DNA of 64,000 nt from Zeugodacus cucurbitae (GCF_028554725.1 NC_071669.1:2681501-2745500); one strand, 5' to 3'. Shown: positions 11,631 through 23,584, counted from the first letter of the stretch. The notes: a model not told the origin generated them from the letters alone. Made by a program: numbers and translations.

Positions 11631-12010
11631 CACGTGATCAGGTTTGTTTACATCACGTGATGTCAGGTTTGTTTACATCATGGGATCACGTGATGTCAGG
11701 TTTGTTTACATTTTTTGAGTCTCGTGACGTCAGGTCACGTCATGTCAGGTTTGTTTACATTTTGTGGGGTCACGTGATCAGGTTTGTTTACGTTTTGTGA
11801 GATCACGTGATGTCAGGTTTGTTTACATTTTGTGGGGTCACGTGATCAGATTTGTTTACGTTTTGTGAGATCACGTGATGTCAAGTTTGTTTACATTTTG
11901 TGGGGTCACGTGATCAGGTTTGTTTACGTTTTGTGAGATCACGTGATGCCAGGTTTGTTTACATTTTGTGGGATCACGTGCTGTGAGGTTTGTTTACATT
12001 TTGAAGAGTC
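11631..12010 (+). repeat. right half of head-to-head array: TGTTTAC core with CACGTG palindromes
   Basis: A 34-bp unit alternates in two versions to give a 68-bp period. The core TCAGGTTTGTTTACATTTTG is the reverse complement of the core in the left half. The spacer here is ATCACGTGAT or GTCACGTGATC. CACGTG occurs ten times: 11631, 11654, 11687, 11771, 11804, 11839, 11872, 11907, 11940 and 11975. The copies are very similar, so this half is younger or more homogenised than the left half. The orientation switch lies at about 11630-11640. Confidence 0.9.
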
Positions 12011-13540
12011 CCGTGAGATTGAGTTAAAGGAGAACAATTGGGTCAAAGGGGAACAAGCAGTGATCGTGGTGAAGTAAAGTTGGGTCAATAATGGTGACGA
12101 GAGAAATACGTTAAGGTCAGGAGAAGTTACGCTAGCGCTCCGAGAACTGAAGCTATGAGTTAGGAGTGGTCAAGCTATATTTCAACGGCTACGAGGTGGT
12201 ATTGAACAACGAAATTTGTTGTTCGTGTTGCATTATTCCGTGTTCCGTATTTTGACTGCACACCACAATTAAATAATACCCAACATTATTTCCATCATAT
12301 CAAAATGCTTTCGCTCACTCTACTCTTCCGAGTATTTAGCGTTTGCTCGCCAAAGCTTATTTTCGAATGAAAACTGAATGCAAATAGTTTTGCATTTAAC
12401 ATTCCGCAAAACAATAACAATGGAATTTCTTCAAATTATATTAAAATTTTTGACATTTGCTCTTCAGCATTATTGCATATTTCTGCTATGTTGCATGCCA
12501 CACAAGCACACCACATTCGAGTATGTATGTGCGCCAACATATTTCACAATTCCGCGAGATGCAGTAATTCAAGCTAATTAAGTGCAAAATGAAACGTACC
12601 AAAGCAATAAAAAGCCAGCTAATATGACAAAGGTAACAAAGGTGGCGAGCAACGGTGTGGCAGCGCAAAAACAACAGCAATTCAAATGAGAAAAAGTGAA
12701 GTGGAACAGTGAAGCAGAAAAAGCGCTTGCGCGTTGCAATTGCAGTTGTTGCTGTTGCTGCCGCTTTTGTACATTTCTTGCAATTATTGCAAATTCTTAC
12801 GCTTTTTTTCCATGGCAGCGAAATGGGAAAAGAACTACTTTTGCCATAATTACATTTCGCTGGTATGCCATTGTTGCAAGTTGCAGGTATGCGAGCGCGC
12901 TAGCGCTGGGAGACAAGTTGGCGGCCACCACACGAGCGGTGCACCCCAGTTTGCTGCTTGTATTGCCACCGTACACCACTCAGCGCTTCAAATGATTCTT
13001 TTCTTTTTCTTTTTTTTGTTTTTTTTTGCGAATTATTTCAGCAGCGAATTCGAGTTGCACCATTGTGTTGGTTGGCGCACTTGTTGTTCTTATTAGCGCT
13101 GCCGCTGGCGGGTTTCCGGTGTGTTACCCTTTTGAAATATTCTAAGGTTACAGTACAATGGAAATGTGGCATGTAAATGCTGCCGCAGCGCGCAGAACAA
13201 TGCCCGGACTCGGCGGCGTTCATGTTGATTTTGCGCTTTTCATTATTGTTGCACAAAACGCGCTAGTGGCAACGTCAACCACCAAAAGCTGCAACCTCAA
13301 CCACATACACGGTTGTGTGTGTACCAGCGATTGCTTACTTTTTGCTCGCTTGCATTTTCGAATTCCAGCAATCACTCATTCATTCACTTCTTTGCACTTT
13401 CCTCCCTGCACAAAAACAGCTTCGAAGAGCTTCCGCGCCCCCTGCACAGCTGTTCGCCGACAGTTATTTCTCCCTCGTTGCACAGCAATTTGGTTTTGCT
13501 TCGTTGCAGTTAAATTCAGCTAAATAGCAAAACAGCTGAT
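12011..13540. other. non-coding stretch, nothing recognised
   Basis: Starts with a purine-rich stretch (GGGTCAAAGGGGAAC near 12040). A 121-codon ATG frame at 13158-13523 has a Cys/His/Ser-rich composition without any domain, and I judge it to be chance. Confidence 0.45.
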
Positions 13541-13675
13541 TACTTACTTGGAAGTGCTCTCGTTCTCGGTGCGATCCGGTGGCAGCAACAACAATGCGCA
13601 TAAATAGTTGCTGTCACCGAGAATCGAGCTGGTACATTTGTTCCACGCTTTGTTGCCATCTTATTGTCGCTGCTA
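13541..13675 (-). other. candidate minus-strand leader exon
   Basis: On the minus strand an ATG at 13675-13673, with AAG before it, opens a frame of about 40 codons. The sequence meets CTTCCAAGTAAGT, a full GTAAGT donor match, at about 13542-13547. The encoded peptide (MATKRGTNVPARFSVTATIY and onward) has no recognisable feature. A GTAAGT hexamer is expected by chance several times in this window, so this is only a candidate. Confidence 0.15.
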
Positions 13676-13754
13676 CCGATTGCTGTGGTTTGTGGCACAG
13701 TGTTGCATTTTGCCAAGAAATGCGATAATATTGCGTTTTTGACATTTCTGACAG

Positions 13755-13925
13755 CTCCTTAATTGAGTCAATTAACTAATTAAGTACATTTATATTTATA
13801 GTAAGAAATTTTCAAATATTTTTAAGAGCTTCTCTGGAATGCTTATATAATTCTAATTAAGCACTAATTAAAAGCACTAAAATTTAGTGCTTAATTGTGA
13901 TTAAATTAACTAATAGCTGACCTCA
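13755..13925. repeat. cluster of TAATT/ATTAA inverted repeats
   Basis: Dense short palindromes include CTTAATTGAGTCAATTAAC and the inverted pair GCACTAA...TTAGTGC around 13863-13902. The stretch resembles the palindromic array at 47.8-48.7 kb, but the two share no long alignment. Confidence 0.5.
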
Positions 13926-14520
13926 TCAAAAAAGGTATTTGAATCATTTGCGGAAGATTGTAAGAAGCCTGTTTTGAAAGACAAATATAGAGATAGAGAA
14001 ATGTATAAGGGGAATGGAGAGAGAGAGAGGTGGAAGTGAAGAAGAGAAATATTTAAGAGAATATTCAAAATTAAACCAAAATTGTAGATAAATTGACAGC
14101 GAGATAATTTAATAAAATATCTACGAAATTATGGTCGAGAAACTTAATATTCTTCTAGTAAACCGAAAAATTCGGCTTCATAGTGTAGTTTCTCTCTATA
14201 TTGAACGATTATACTAGCTAAATTGAGTGAGTGTGAACAAAAAAATACTTGTCAACTCAATAAGAGATTAATTACCTCACTTAATTGAGCTATTTGAACT
14301 TACTGAAATATATCAGAAAATTAGGCCACCAATAGCAGACCTCATCGCAAAAGGTATTAAAATCATTTAAAGGAGGTTGCGTTATTGTTGCCTGCTTTGA
14401 GACACAAATAAAGAAATAGAAAAATATAGAAGGACAATGAAGAGAGAGAGAGGGGGGAAGTGAAGCAGAGAAATGTTAAAGAGAAAATCCAAAATTAAAT
14501 AAAAATTATTGCTATTTTAT
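13916..14520 (+). repeat. diverged tandem duplication, spacing about 420 bp
   Basis: AGCTGACCTCATCAAAAAAG near 13915 and AGCAGACCTCATCGCAAAAG near 14333 begin two copies. Both continue into GGTATT, AATCATTT, AGACA(A/C)AAATA, a GAGAGAGAGAG run (14020 and 14442), GGAAGTGAAG and GAGAAAT. The first copy carries extra sequence after the shared block. Confidence 0.7.
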
Positions 14521-15527
14521 ATTGAGCCAAAAATTAGGAGCGAGGCATAAAAATATAACTGGAAGTACGAACCTACTGAAGCAGGTATATATCGGTAGAG
14601 AAGTGTCTTCTGTCTTTCTTCACTCTGTCATCATCAACACACTGTACCGCGCGCTTGAGTTACTGTCAATGGTGTCGATGGTGACGCTGATGATGACGTT
14701 GATGGCGCTGCTTGTGCCTGCGGTGATCGTTGGTTGCCCTCACAGCGTTTAACCTTCAGCAAGTACAAATGTAACCGCAAACCCACACACCGCATCGCAA
14801 CATACACATGTAACATACGAGTATGTATGTACATATGGTTCAGTGCGCGGTGCGGTGTGTGGTGTGTGCTGCGTGCGCTTGGCTGCTAACGCAAATTACA
14901 ATGCATGCACTTAAATATAATATTCATGCCGTACTTAGACTTCTTGTAATCGGTATGTAAAGTTTTAAGAACCACAAACAATAGCAATAAATAGCAGCGC
15001 GTTGAAGTGTTCTCAAGTCGGGCTTTTGTTGCTGAAAAGTTATGAGTGGAATTTCGCGCTGCGATGAACACACACGCAGACACACATACATAACAACAAA
15101 AATGTGGCATTATACTTATCCACTTGCAAGCCAGCATCAGCAAACCACAAGTGTGACAATTACAAACAAACTCGTAAATAAAAGCGCACTTAAGCACACA
15201 CACACACGTGGAGATATATGCATATGTATATGTGTAAGGCACTTGGGTGGGCAACTGTGCAGCGAAGTTGGTATGCAATTGTTTTCATTTTTTTTTTGTG
15301 TAAATTACACTTGCTGTTATTTTTTTATTTTTTTAATGCAAAATAGTGCGAAGGCATATTATTCTCTAAGAATTGTTACTTTGAAGTTCTAGGTATCACC
15401 TGCTTACAAGAAGAGTGACATAACTCAAATAACTTAAATTTTAGGTTTTCTCATTTAAAAAACTAAAATATTTTCACTATTTTTTTCAAGTCTGATGAGC
15501 TGACTATGCTAGGTAAGTCAGTCTCAC
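14521..15527. other. non-coding stretch with CA/TG microsatellites
   Basis: Contains TGTGTGTGC runs near 14850-14870 and CACACACACACA near 15195. No gene-like frame, donor or element end was recognised. Confidence 0.5.
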
Positions 15528-16030
15528 CTATAGTGGAATGGGAACGAGTAGGAACACCACTATCCTCTTGTAATGGGCCTCTGTTGAACTGAACAAGCGC
15601 TGGTCAGCCATTAGAACTTGTTTTGTCGCAAGATCCTTCAGACCGAAGTTAAAGAAGACTAAGAGGCCCATGAGATCTAGAGAACTTTCGTTAGTCAGAG
15701 CGGTTCCAACTGGACATTGTCCCATCGGGATGCACAAATTTTATCGTACACTAGCTATAGAAGCTGCTTGGAGGAGAATGACGTGGAATCTTCCAAACAA
15801 TTTATTCTGGAAGGCCCGGCCTTTTGAGAACTAGGTAAACATTTCTTGGAATTAACTTTTCTCGTACACCCTCGCGAATTAGCGCACATGGAAGTAAAAA
15901 AACTCTGCAGATTTGTGGTAGATTTTGGCGCTTTGTCGATTCTTGAATATAATATAAGTGAGGGCTACGACTTAATATTCTAAGTGTGTTGTCTCTGGTG
16001 GAGAAGAGCCATAAAACCTAACCTAACTAA
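15528..16030 (+). mobile_element. decayed jockey-like LINE, 3' terminal fragment
   Basis: Conceptual translation in shifting + frames gives TGHCPIGM near 15709-15735. It then gives ENDVESSKQFILEGPAF and, after a stop, ELAHMEVKKLCRFVVDFGAL (to about 15935). This order resembles the end of the reverse-transcriptase polyprotein in jockey-like insect LINEs, which has a GHCP segment followed by a Cys/His-rich tail with the pattern E-x-E...H-x-L-x-x-C-P-A. In the relic the expected His and Cys have become Gln and Gly. At least one stop and one frameshift break it. A TAACCTAAC stretch at 16018-16028 may be what remains of the 3' tail. The match is from memory of the family pattern, not from a search. 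Confidence 0.5.
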
Positions 16031-16607
16031 GTATTTCAAAGTAAAGTCCTTAGTGGGTGTTCTTTGGCGAGCATATTGTCTACTCATCATCTTTTGTATA
16101 TGTTGAAAATATCGAAATAGTGTAGGACATTGTTCTCCAGATATGTGGTCCGAGCAAAAAGCGAACGACTTATCGATACATTTTGAGTTAAATTTTTGAG
16201 AAAAAGTTGTTGTTGTTATAGCTATTTTATAAATCCTACTTTATGATAATAATATACTTAGTTAAGTAGCTGTTAGACCAAAGTCATTTGAACGGAAGAT
16301 TAAGGAAACGAACTGTCCCGACAGCTCTTAGACCAAATATAGAGGAATTTGAAATTAGATGATTTGACAGACACATCTTCAGGAACTAGGAACTAGCGTT
16401 AAGAGGTCTCGTTGCATGCAGGTTCAGTCGCCTGGATCGCAGAATGTCGTGGTATTGAGAACATCGCTGTTGGCTCCAAATGATAGAAACTCGAGAAACT
16501 GTTCTATTTATCGCCACCTCTGTCGATACACGGAAATTTTCTAAATGATTTAGAAGTAGTTCTATAAAAGGTCTCATACAAGTGTATAGGAAATTTCATA
16601 GAAGTGA
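16031..16607. other. non-coding stretch
   Basis: Nothing recognised between the two LINE fragments. Confidence 0.5.
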
Positions 16608-17250
16608 TAGATTTACAGTTATAACTTCGAAGTCGTAGATAATTTCGTATACCAGGATCAGGATCAACAACACCAACCATGTCATCATGGAAATCCTTCG
16701 CAGAATCACTCTGCCAACAAGTGCTACTTTGGACTGAGTAGACAATTGAAAAGTAAAGTCTTCTCTCGACGACAAAAACTAAACTAAACTCTACAAGTCC
16801 CTCATCATTCCCGTCCTGCTTTATGGTGCAGAAGCGTGGACGATGTCAACATCAGATGAGACGACACTAGGAGTTTTCGAGAGAAGGGCTTTGCGGAAGA
16901 TTTACGGTCCCTTAAACATTGGCAACGGTGAATAACGCAGAAGATGGAATGATGAGCTGTACGAATTATACGACGACATTGACATAGTCCAGCGAATAAA
17001 AAAGTCAGCGGCTACGCTGGCTGGGACATGTTGTACGAACGGACGAAAGTGCCCCAACTCTGATAGGGTTCGATGCAGTACCCGCTGCTGGAAAACGAGG
17101 AAGAGGGAGACCTTCACTCCGTTGGAAAGACCAAGTGGAGTAGGACCTGTCTTCATTTGGTATTACCAATGGGCTGAGATGCGTGGCGCGCTGTTGTGGA
17201 CGCGGCTATAACCGCGTAAGCGTTGTCTACACCAGTCAAGAAGTTGGATT
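16608..17250 (+). mobile_element. RTE-like non-LTR retrotransposon, 3' end fragment
   Basis: The + strand translates in pieces to the region just after the reverse-transcriptase domain of RTE-like elements: CYFGLSRQLKSK, LYKSLIIPVLLYGAEAWTMS and TSDETTLGVFERRALRKIYG, then DELYELYDDIDIVQRIKK. Next come a Gly/Arg-rich stretch and the closing GCTATAACCGCG segment. These segments fall in different frames with stops between, so the copy is dead. The upstream reverse-transcriptase and endonuclease parts are absent, as expected of 5'-truncated insertions. The same family is found at 37090-37460 (minus) and 62870-63310. Confidence 0.75.
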
Positions 17251-18885
17251 TACTCCAAAGAAGGATGTTTTGAAGCGATTAAAAAGATTTAAATGTAGCG
17301 AAAATCATATCTGATGTTAAATTTGATCATGTTATATATTTATTACCATATGCATAAAAATACTATAAAAATTGTAAACTCTGACCACACCCCTTATCCA
17401 GTGCAATGCCATGCGGAAATGGGAGTATACTTGAAATCTTTTGCAACTGCATGTAACCAATAATTTTCGCTAAAATTAAACAGTTAAAGCGCTTGAGTAT
17501 TTAAATTATATGCTGAAAATTGCAACTGACGCAAAAAAATTGTCGGTTTTCAGTGAAGCATTTGCATTTTTACGCCGCTGCACGGCTTGTCATGTCCATT
17601 GTTATCACACTCACAGTTTCACCCCCCCCCCCCCCTTAATTGCTGCTGCTACCGAGCAAAATGCCAGTTATTTTATTTATTTGCATTTCCGGGTTATGCT
17701 AATAAAATTCAATAGAACGAATAGTTGGTGTTTTCAAGCGTTTTCAAGCGCATACACGACACAATAAGTGGGTGAAAACAGCAGAAAACGCTACAAATGA
17801 ATTTAACAATTTAATGCCGAATAAATAGTAGAATAAGCGTGTAAATGAAAAAAATGTGAAATGGAAATTTCACACATAAAATATTTTGAAATACGTGAAA
17901 GCTTTTGTGCAAATTGAATTTATGCATATTGGAGATTTTTATTTTGGGCTTAAAAGCATAAATCAGGCTCAATACAGAGATAAACCCACACACGCTAGGC
18001 ATAAAAGTAGTTTACGATAACAGAGTGTTGGTGTGCAGCGAAAATAGATAATAAATAGTATTTTACGATATTTCTTTATTTATTTTTGTTTTGTTGTTTT
18101 TTTTTTTGCTCTTGTACGCACAAAGCTGTCAGCTACAGATTTTCCAAGCATTAAATGTCATAAATGTTGCGGGGCCAGGCGCAGAGGTTTGCTTTTAATG
18201 CGCAGTTATGATGATAACATGTGTGTGTGTGTGTGAAAAACTCATATGTATTGTATTCAGTTAAATTTCTAGCGCTCGCTGTAACGGCAATTCAACATTT
18301 TGACATTTATGATTGTCATTTATTTGATAAATTTCATTGGTTTTATCATAGTTAATGCCACATTTAATAGTTGTTGTTGTTGCTGTATTTTTTATGATTG
18401 AGGGAGCGGAATCCTCAACGCTGTGGCATTAGTTATAGCAGCTGCCCCATTTGTTGACATTTAACGGTTTTAGCTGACGCTTAAGTCAAGCGCTGCCTAT
18501 CGGTGGCAAAGCAAAGAAAAGCTATGGATAAAGTTATTATAGTTGTTGGTGTTTGAGTGTAAGTCGGGGGTCTATGTGTTTATAGCGATTGGACATAAAT
18601 TATTGTATTTATATGAAATTAGAAGCAGCTTAATTTTTTGTTTTTGAACAATAATAGTTTCCTTTAGAAAAATATTTTTCGTGAACTTTGACCCAACATA
18701 TTGAATCACTCTGATTTTAACATAATTAAGCAGTTATTGACATTAATACATAATAAAAACGTAACATACAGATGGTATAAATCTTCCAAGCTTCCTATAA
18801 CCTATATAACCCCAAAAACTATTAAATTCATAAATAATCTAAGTTTACTATACAAACAACCTTCGATAGATATGTATAGTAAATA
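17251..18885. other. non-coding stretch
   Basis: Contains a 14-base poly-C run at 17622-17635, a TG microsatellite near 18219-18234 and TTGTTGTTG runs near 18372. No gene or element end was recognised. Confidence 0.5.
17622..17635. repeat. poly-C run (14)
   Basis: Uninterrupted run of 14 C residues. A C9 run followed by A8 lies near 9623-9640. Confidence 0.85.
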
Positions 18886-19540
18886 TTAGGTTGTCAAATA
18901 TCTCCCTTACGTTTTCCTTTCTGTCTTTAGAATTTCGGATCTGGTAATACTATACATCTTTGAAAGGTCTTGACTTAACCTACAAAACGACGCTATGCAT
19001 GATTACTTAGTTGCGTTCAACAGTTAGTGGCGATCAAATCATGGAAAACATCGAGTTAGACCGGCATGTAGTACCTGGAGACATCGCCAGAAGATGGGAG
19101 TTAGTCACCAAATCATTTTAAACCATCTGCAAAAGGCAGAAGAAGATTGATGTTTGGGTGCCGCATGATTTGATACAAAAAAAACCTTCTGGACAGAATC
19201 AACGCCTGCGATATGCTGCTGAAACGGAACGAACTCCACCCATTTGTTAAGCGGATGGTGACTGGCGACGAGAAATGAAATGGTGAACGGTCGTGGTCGA
19301 AGACCGGTGAATCGTCCCAAACAGTGGCCAAGCCGGGATTGACGGCCAGGAAGATTTTGCTGTGTGTTTGGTGGGATTGGAAGGGAATCATCCACTATGA
19401 GCTGTTCTCATATGGCTAAACGCTTAATTCTATCGTCTACTGCGAACAACTGGACCGCTTGAAGCAGGTCCAAATTTTAACTAAATCCGATCACTGTAAC
19501 ACTTTTTATAAAGCATTGAATAAAGAGCAAAAAATAATAT
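18886..19540 (+). mobile_element. mariner (mellifera-like), internally deleted copy 1
   Basis: The left end TTAGGTTGTCAAATATCTCC follows a TA at 18884-18885, the mariner target site. The + strand then shows relics of the transposase: MENIELDRHV near 19041, then DVWVPHDL and the QNQRLRYAAETER region. Next come the AKPGLTARK-equivalent DNA (19330-19350) and the LLRTTGPLEA-equivalent DNA for the CEQLDRLKQ segment (shifted frame). At about 19470 the sequence jumps from CGCTTGAAGCAGG to ACTAAATCCGATCACTGT, which in the 57.8-kb copy lies near the 3' end, so about 300-370 bp of the catalytic core is missing. The right inverted repeat is also largely lost. Several stops make it non-functional. Confidence 0.85.
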
Positions 19541-21034
19541 TATAAACCCTGCCATGGAAAGGCCTAGTATTTTAGAAGTAGTATCGACCTCTAATGAAAT
19601 CTGTTAGCCAACTATATTTTTGTATGGTCTATGTCTTTGAAACGGAGATAAAAGTGGTAAAAAATAGTTAAATTCGCTTTTAGTTGCATTAAATCGTTGA
19701 ATTAAATGAGAAAATCTCTTAATAAATTCAGTTTGTAACTAGTACAAGACCAGACTTTTTCAGACTAGTAGATTTTTACTGAAAAAAAACTAGTTTCCAC
19801 TGTTAATTCCCCAACAATTTTGGTAGATATACGCCGCCCTTTTTCCATGTTTATTTCTCTATATTTACCGATGTACATATATAATAGTATATCCCAATTT
19901 ATTATCGTTTTATTTGCCACACTCGTGTGCCCCACCTTCCAACAAATACACCCAATATTTAGAAACATAAAGTCTTTTTATGATTCTCTAGTTGTCATAT
20001 AATTTTTTAAGCTCTTCACTGGCTGCTGTTGCTCGAATCTAAATAAATACATATGCCTACATGTATGTATCTATCTATCTGCGCGCATAAATCGGCTCAG
20101 GCATTGAAAATAGGTTATTTGTAGATAAAAACTATTTTTATTACATTTGCTGTAAGTTAGAGCGCTTGTTGTTGTTGTTGTAATATCATAGCTCATTGCC
20201 TTGTTTGCTTTATATGTTATCTTCCTTTTGTAGTTTATTTATTTTTTTGGTTTTCTGCGCCTATCTTCATAGTTTTGCTGTCGCAGCTGGGGTGCCGTTT
20301 CATAAATTTATTAGCACTTAGCATGTCCTAATTATGGTGATATAATTTTTTATTAATAGCGCAAATGTTGTAAATATATTTACACACAAGTTAGATTTAC
20401 GATAACTCTCGTTTGGGCTTATTGGCATTTGGGTGTGAGTAAATATTGAAGGTTAGTGTAAAATTTGAGAAAAATAAAAATAAATTTGGGTGTGAAAGTG
20501 TTTAAAAATAGATTTTCATAAACTCAACTGCCAGCACACCCTTTTCAAAATAAATATATAGAGCTATCTACTTTTTATAATTCATCTATTTATTTTTTAT
20601 ATTTTATGATAATAGTAAATATTTAATCAATATAAACACTCGTAAAAGTAAAGACTTTTGGAAGAAACTATACTCTAAACCCCTCTTAAGCATTTCTGAA
20701 ACCTTTGACAAACACAAAATATCCTTCAATAGGCCTAACCAGTTTTTGACTCGTGCGAGAGCCATAAAACTTCGAATAAGTGAAGATATTTGGTATCAGA
20801 AAACCTCGTCTTTCTTGACGGCTTTATATTTAATATTTTTTTCGAAATTGCTGATGAATATGAAGGTGAATACATAAAGTTAATTAAAGATGTCTTCAAG
20901 TTCCTCACAAAATTTCTTAAACCGCAATTGACTACTGGTAGAGACGAACGGGGATTCAGTTAACGTTTAATTAAAGATTAGTTTAGTTTTAGACTTCATA
21001 AATCCTTTAGTAACAAAAAATAGCCTTTACTAGG
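19541..21034. other. non-coding stretch
   Basis: AT-rich, with TTGTTGTTGTTG near 20168. The motif AGTTTTTGACTCGTG occurs at about 20742 and again at about 21772, just outside the MITE that follows. Confidence 0.5.
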
Positions 21035-21767
21035 TTAAGGCAGTAGTCTGCTTTACAGGCTTCAAAAAAAAATCGATTTTTTTTTTGTTTTAAATATCTT
21101 CCAAAGCTATCCAAGAGTATGTCTTTAAAATTCCAGAGGCCAATTCGACATATTTTCGAAGCTAGAGCAGTTTTAGTGGCCGAGCGTCGAGCAGGTGCGA
21201 ATGCTTAGGCAGACCTTTAAAGCGCGTTTTCTCGAGTTTTCATTTTCACAAGTGTTAGAAAACGGTGCCGGCGATAGAAAAAATAATATATGTCCGATCG
21301 AAAAAACCAAAGTGATCTAGCTTCAGTATCTATATTCAGTATATTAAAAAAGTTGGACAAAAGTTTTATTGAAACTACTTGTTTTGCAACTTAAAGTCAA
21401 ATTTTTCTTAAAAAAAAATAATTTTTTTTTCAAACTTCGAAAAAATTTGGAATTTTTTAACTTCTTCGGTAATTTTTTAGTTCATAAAGAAAATAAACTT
21501 ATAAAAATTAAAAAAAGATTGGTTCGACTGTTTCAGATGCATCCCACGACCTCCATCACCGGCACCGATTTACAAGTGCAGACTCCAGGCGCTCCAGAAA
21601 AATACTTACAACTTTGAAAAAATTTCAATATTTTTTAATAACAAATATTGTTTCTTAAGCCTTAAATATAGTACACTATCGTCTTAAAATTCCGTTTACC
21701 GCAATCATTTCCTTCCGTTTCTAAAAAAAACGTTTTTTTCGGCTTCTAAAGCAGACTACTGCCTTAA
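21035..21767 (+). mobile_element. TTAA-flanked MITE, copy A (725 bp)
   Basis: Perfect terminal inverted repeats GGCAGTAGTCTGCTTTA (21039 inward) and TAAAGCAGACTACTGCC (ending 21763) are flanked by TTAA on both sides. The interior is rich in A/T runs and holds mirrored subterminal GGTGCCGGCGA (about 21266) and TCACCGGCACCGA (about 21557). No transposase frame exists. TTAA duplication is the hallmark of piggyBac-type transposition, so a piggyBac-like non-autonomous element is likely. A second copy lies inverted at 59565-60307. Confidence 0.88.
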
Positions 21768-22087
21768 ACTAGTTTTTGACTCGTGGGAGTTTTATGTCGA
21801 AATCGTGAAATCATTCATAAAACTGAAATAAATGGGGACTTCAAAACACTTAAAAAATATTTTCAAAGTTTATATAGACCACTTTCTCGACAAACTTTGT
21901 AAAGATGGGGATTAAAACCCATAAACAAATACGGTGATGTACAGTCAGAAAACATTCTCCAAATAATTTTGCAGTAAGCTGCCGCTTTGACAGTTCTTGA
22001 CTGGATAGAAATGATGATTGATTCATTTCCAACTGTCGTGGGAAATGTGGACACATCGTCTTAACTTGCGGATAAAGAGACATTACT

Positions 22088-22316
22088 AAGATCTTCGGTA
22101 TATAGGACTATGAAGACTTCAAACATGGACAAAAAAACTCAAGTTCGACCAAAGACTGTCACTTCGCAAAACTAGAAGTTGTCACCGTTTTAACTTAAAG
22201 AGGCAGTATTAACTTAACAGTCTTCGGTATGTAGAACTATGTAGCCTCGAAACATAGACAGAATAACTCAAGTTCGACCACAGATTGTCACTTCGGCAGC
22301 AGAACTAGAATACATT
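22088..22316 (+). repeat. two-copy tandem duplication, unit about 129 bp
   Basis: TCTTCGGTAT recurs at 22092 and 22221. Both copies continue with ACTATG, AACTCAAGTTCGACCA and TTGTCACTTCG or GACTGTCACTTCG. The copies are moderately diverged. Confidence 0.8.
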
Positions 22317-23584
22317 TGAAAACATTAATGTAATAGCTGCCACTGTAAGGGCTCTAGAACGACAAAAAAGCAGGCGCATGTGATAAGGGTCTCTTCTCTT
22401 CGTAGTTTACGAAGTTTCTAATCAAACCAGGATGAAAACAAGCTTTAACAGGCAACTTGTTTAAATAAAGATGCGGCCAGTTATTCACTAATCCTGTTTC
22501 TTATTGTAATAAGATAGTGTTTGTAGTACTTTTAAGCTTTCAAAGAAAGTGGAATCTCATGGAGTTTATCTGAGTTAAGCAAATAATGAAGGTACTATGT
22601 TCGAGTTTAAATGTAATAGGACGCTTTACTGTCAAAATGTGTAGTATAAACAATAGTAAAGCCCCGGAGCTAGCTGTTAAAACGAGCTTCTTCCTTTCAC
22701 TAGCAAAATACCGATAAAACCCGTATATCTTGAGTCGCATTGATATTTGAAAACCAGTTTAAACTCTCGCTCAACAAATACAATTTTCGCTGATAATTTT
22801 TTATAGTCATGATAATATTTTATGCGGCTGCCATTGCTTTAGCTTTTTCTTCTGTTTTTAACCAGTGTCATTTTTGTTGCACGAACTTTAATGTTGTTGC
22901 GCTATTGTCGCGTTCGCAGTAGTTACTTGGCAGGCCTTTTGTTGTCAGTTCCTTTGTTATTATTATTATTATTGTTATTATATTCATTACTGTCGTTTAT
23001 GCTTATTGCTGTTGACTGACGGACTGACTTGCTTGCCACTGAATTTCCATACATTTTTATGCCACAAAGTAGCAGCAGCAGCACCACCACCATTGTCATT
23101 CATTGTGTCAGAAGAACTTGACTTTTGGACACAACAACAGCGCGCGCTGCCCTTTATTGCAGAGAGGTAGCAAACGAATGGATCGCAGGCAGACACTTGC
23201 CACAACGTTCTGGACTGCATGTGCGCTTGTGTATTTATACTTATATGAGCGCCGCTACCCGTTTGTGGCGCAAATACACAATTTTTTTGTCCATCGTCAA
23301 CTTTTTCGACTTTTCGTTTGCGCAATTTTCTGGTAGGTGGACATTTATGTTAATTTGCCACATAACGCTCACATGCACACATGCCACATTGCCACACAGG
23401 CATGGCTATTAGCATGTTTGGGCCATTTCCAGCGCTGACCAGTGCCAGCGGTTTGAATAGAGTGATGTGGTGACCTGCTATCCGTCGTCAGCGACACAGC
23501 CAATCTGCCACACATACGATTTTCAATGGCGTTGTGCCACTTGCTGCTGCTGCCGCTCCGTTCATTTGGTCTGCGTCTTTCAAC
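22317..23584. other. non-coding stretch upstream of the second exon candidate
   Basis: Contains a TTATTATTATTATT run near 22958. From about 23040 the base composition becomes more balanced, which may mark an upstream regulatory or leader region for the ATG at 23585. I see no convincing TATA box. Confidence 0.4.

Noticed and set aside
13158..13523. ATG frame of 121 codons on the + strand.
   Set aside because: Cys/His/Ser-rich peptide without domain, signal or splice support; overlapping frames of similar length are open too, which points to composition.
19105..19395. Minus-strand frames of 92-96 codons.
   Set aside because: They are antisense to mariner copy 1, whose coding strand is +.
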